From assembly GCA_000447185.1 (NCBI GenBank), contig KE647166.1:1-21508 (forward strand): a stretch of DNA of 21,508 nt, in the 5' to 3' direction. The notes beneath the pieces were generated by a model, which saw nothing but the letters and a program-made list of their open reading frames with translations, had not been told where the DNA came from and did no database searches. Source of the DNA: Vairimorpha apis BRL 01 (Eukaryota > Microsporidia > Nosematidae). The position numbers and the translations under genes were made by a program. Of this stretch, positions 19,528 to 21,508 are shown piece after piece (within the stretch, counting starts at the first letter, position 1; each line of letters starts with the position of its first letter).

Positions 19528-20673
19528 TTAATTATCAATATCAAATTTTTTATATGTTTCAAAATATTTTACAGGTGTAGTTATTAAACGATCAATTTTA
19601 AATTTAGTTAATTTTTCAAGAACTTTGGAACACTTGCTTGTTGGTTTTTGATCAATCAAATCTTCAATATCAATATTTAAAAATTTTCTTTTTACATAAT
19701 CAGAATTATCCACATATGGACAGCAACTTTTGTTTTCACTATTTTTAAATGTTTCTAAAGTTTTACAACTAAAGCACATGTAGACAGCTTTTCTCCCTTC
19801 AAGGCCATAGTTATGTCTAATATTGTATAAATATTTTTTATCAAAATCATTTAATGAAATATTAAAATTAGATCTAAAAAAATTGATTGTTTGTTCAATT
19901 GGAACATTTAAATCTTTAAAAAATAAAGAAAGCGTTTGTCTATCATTATATTTTATATGTTTCTTTGTTTTAAAAATATCAATTATTTGTTGTATACAGG
20001 GTGGAAAATATTTCTCATTATCAAATAAATTTAATTCATTTTTTAAACTTGATGATAAATTATTTGTAAAAATTGATTGGCACATTTTAAATAACCGTTC
20101 ATCAGGATATTCTAACATTAAATATTTTAGTCTTAACATCTCTTTATCCAAAAAATATCTAAATTCGTTCAAAATAAGATTTTTAAATTTTGTAGCAGGT
20201 AAGCTAGCATATCCATTTTTAAAAATAATATTTCTTGTGCCAAGTAACTCACTTACTCGACTAAAGTGAATCATTAGATTAGATTTTATATTTATTGTTT
20301 CAAAATTATTATCTTCATATGGACCAACTACAATTATATCTTTATTCTTTTTGCATCCTGATATTTTTAAAGTTATCTGATTTAAATCAAAATAATTTAA
20401 TTTAATTTTACAAAGCTTGGTTTCCATGTTAACAAACCAATTAGACGTCCATTCGATTTGACAAGCTACAGTTTTACATATAAAATGCGATAAAATATCC
20501 TCATCATAATTTTTCATTTTTAAAACTTCTATATTTGTGATATTATCTTCAACTTTTTGTAAAATTTTTATACGTTCATTCAATAACAATGTAAATGCTT
20601 CATAACTAAAATTGGTATTTGGTAATTTATCGTAAAATATTTCAAAAAATTTTATAGTTTTGGCCTTCTTCAT
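19528..20673 (-). CDS. PRI2: DNA primase large subunit (PRI2)
   Basis: Regulatory, Fe-S subunit of the DNA polymerase alpha-primase complex, needed to initiate and hand over RNA primers. A single uninterrupted frame of 381 residues, against about 510-530 in human and yeast. N-terminal helical domain: NFSYEAFTLLLNERI, DEDILSHFICKTVACQ, then HFSRVSELLG, NGYASLPATKFKNLILNEFR and YPDERL. C-terminal Fe-S domain: PPCIQQI, LSLFFKDLNVPIEQTINFFR, FDKKYLYNIRHNYGLEGRK, CFSC, CCPY and SKCSKVLEKL. The four cluster cysteines are best assigned to C226, C303, C318 and C348. The last spacing is about ten residues shorter than in human and yeast, but CSKVLE matches the family's CTKVFE. GACCG lies upstream of the start; an upstream ATG at 20693-20695 runs into a stop after six codons. 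Confidence 0.95.
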   Translation of the reverse strand: MKKAKTIKFFEIFYDKLPNTNFSYEAFTLLLNERIKILQKVEDNITNIEVLKMKNYDEDILSHFICKTVACQIEWTSNWFVNMETKLCKIKLNYFDLNQITLKISGCKKNKDIIVVGPYEDNNFETINIKSNLMIHFSRVSELLGTRNIIFKNGYASLPATKFKNLILNEFRYFLDKEMLRLKYLMLEYPDERLFKMCQSIFTNNLSSSLKNELNLFDNEKYFPPCIQQIIDIFKTKKHIKYNDRQTLSLFFKDLNVPIEQTINFFRSNFNISLNDFDKKYLYNIRHNYGLEGRKAVYMCFSCKTLETFKNSENKSCCPYVDNSDYVKRKFLNIDIEDLIDQKPTSKCSKVLEKLTKFKIDRLITTPVKYFETYKKFDIDN

Positions 20674-20691
20674 TTTATAAAAAATATACGG

Positions 20692-21508
20692 TCATTTAAA
20701 AAATAAAAATTAAGATTAATATACATATTAAAAAATATTATAAAACAAAATTACTATGTTTTAAAATAATTATTTACATAAATACGAAAAATAAGTTTAT
20801 GTAATTTTTTAAATTTTAATGCAAAATTATTTTTAAAAATTATTAAATCATTAATAATTTTGTTTTATAAAATTTTTTAATAACTAAAATTTTATATCTT
20901 AAATTTATGTATCTTACAAAGTATATTGAAAAAACGAATTTTTATTTTTAAATGTTTTTTAAAAAAATAAAATTAATATTTATTATTTTAATAAAGTAAA
21001 TTATAATTTAAACACTTTTATATAAAATGTAAATGCCTTGACAAAATGAAGTACATCGGTATATAACTAAAGTATTAATAAGATTAGTTATTTAAATTTA
21101 AATTTTAAATTTTTTGTAATTAACATTTTAATAATAATTTATGTAAAATAAGTTTTAATTTTTAATTTTTATTTAATATATATAAATTTAAAAAAACATA
21201 TTATATACTATAAAAATGAGGATTTTATTCAATTATAAACAAAAATATTTTGATTTAAATCTTTCTAAAACAACAACATTTAAACACTATAAATCATATT
21301 ATTAACTACAAAACTTATTGTATTAAAATCTAACATTCATTCATAAATATATTAAGCCTTTAAAATTCAGCAATTTTAAATACTAAAATTAATATAAATT
21401 CTAATACAAATTTGTTTATTTTTTAAAAAAAAAGATTTTCCATTTTATATTACAAAGTAAACATAATAAATTAACATAAAAATTTAAATATTTTTTTTAG
21501 AGTTAATT
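20692..21508. other. Right-edge spacer upstream of PRI2
   Basis: A/T spacer running off the window. A 29-codon frame at 21216-21305 lacks a start signal. A less AT-biased patch lies at about 21035-21075. Nothing else supported. Confidence 0.6.

Noticed and set aside
19823..20269. 148-codon open frame on the plus strand
   Set aside because: Antisense shadow of PRI2.
21216..21305. 29-residue frame
   Set aside because: No start signal and no recognisable composition beyond the spacer's own.

Overview
The window looks like nuclear DNA of a microsporidian (an obligate intracellular parasite related to fungi), or a close relative. It is extremely AT-rich. The genes are compact, intronless and clearly eukaryotic: a DMPK/MRCK-type kinase, TAF9, SMC3, GAR1, phosphomevalonate kinase, a p58IPK-type ER co-chaperone and the primase large subunit. 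Most are shorter than their animal or yeast counterparts. Nearly every start codon has a short CCC- or GGG-type signal a few bases upstream, which is a known microsporidian feature. I see no rRNA, no CRISPR array, no intact mobile element and no bacterial gene organisation. The species cannot be named from the sequence.

Layout. 1-2045 (-): AGC-family kinase with coiled-coil tail, running off the left edge. 2453-2839 (+): TAF9. 3323-3610 (+): small unknown protein. 4244-7144 (-): SMC3, read in four pieces. 7414-7800 (-): unknown membrane protein. 9276-9854 (+): GAR1. 9855-13071: mostly gene-poor, but holding a perfect 13-bp inverted repeat, a 0.5-kb island that looks like a decayed coding region, and a tRNA-Ser(GCU) gene (-). 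13072-13245 (+): 57-residue single-span membrane protein. 13675-14630 (-): phosphomevalonate kinase, in two pieces. 16227-17413 (-): unknown helical protein, in two pieces. 18032-19416 (-): DNAJC3/p58IPK-like ER protein, in two pieces. 19528-20673 (-): PRI2. Just over half of the window is coding; the rest is A/T-rich spacer.

The genes are housekeeping functions with no shared pathway: signalling, transcription initiation, cohesion, rRNA pseudouridylation, isoprenoid synthesis, ER protein folding and replication priming. The most striking feature is that many long genes are interrupted by a one-base frame change that restores a conserved reading frame. In five well-supported cases (kinase, SMC3 twice, phosphomevalonate kinase, p58IPK) the change is -1 and falls on an A or T run in exactly the phase of a slippery heptamer (A AAA AAC, A AAA AAG or T TTT TTG). 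The simplest explanation is homopolymer undercalling in the sequence. The common phase makes real -1 frameshifting or polymerase slippage worth testing. Secondary points are a J domain without its HPD motif, an SMC3 with only one of the two acetyl-acceptor lysines, and the decayed island next to a perfect hairpin.
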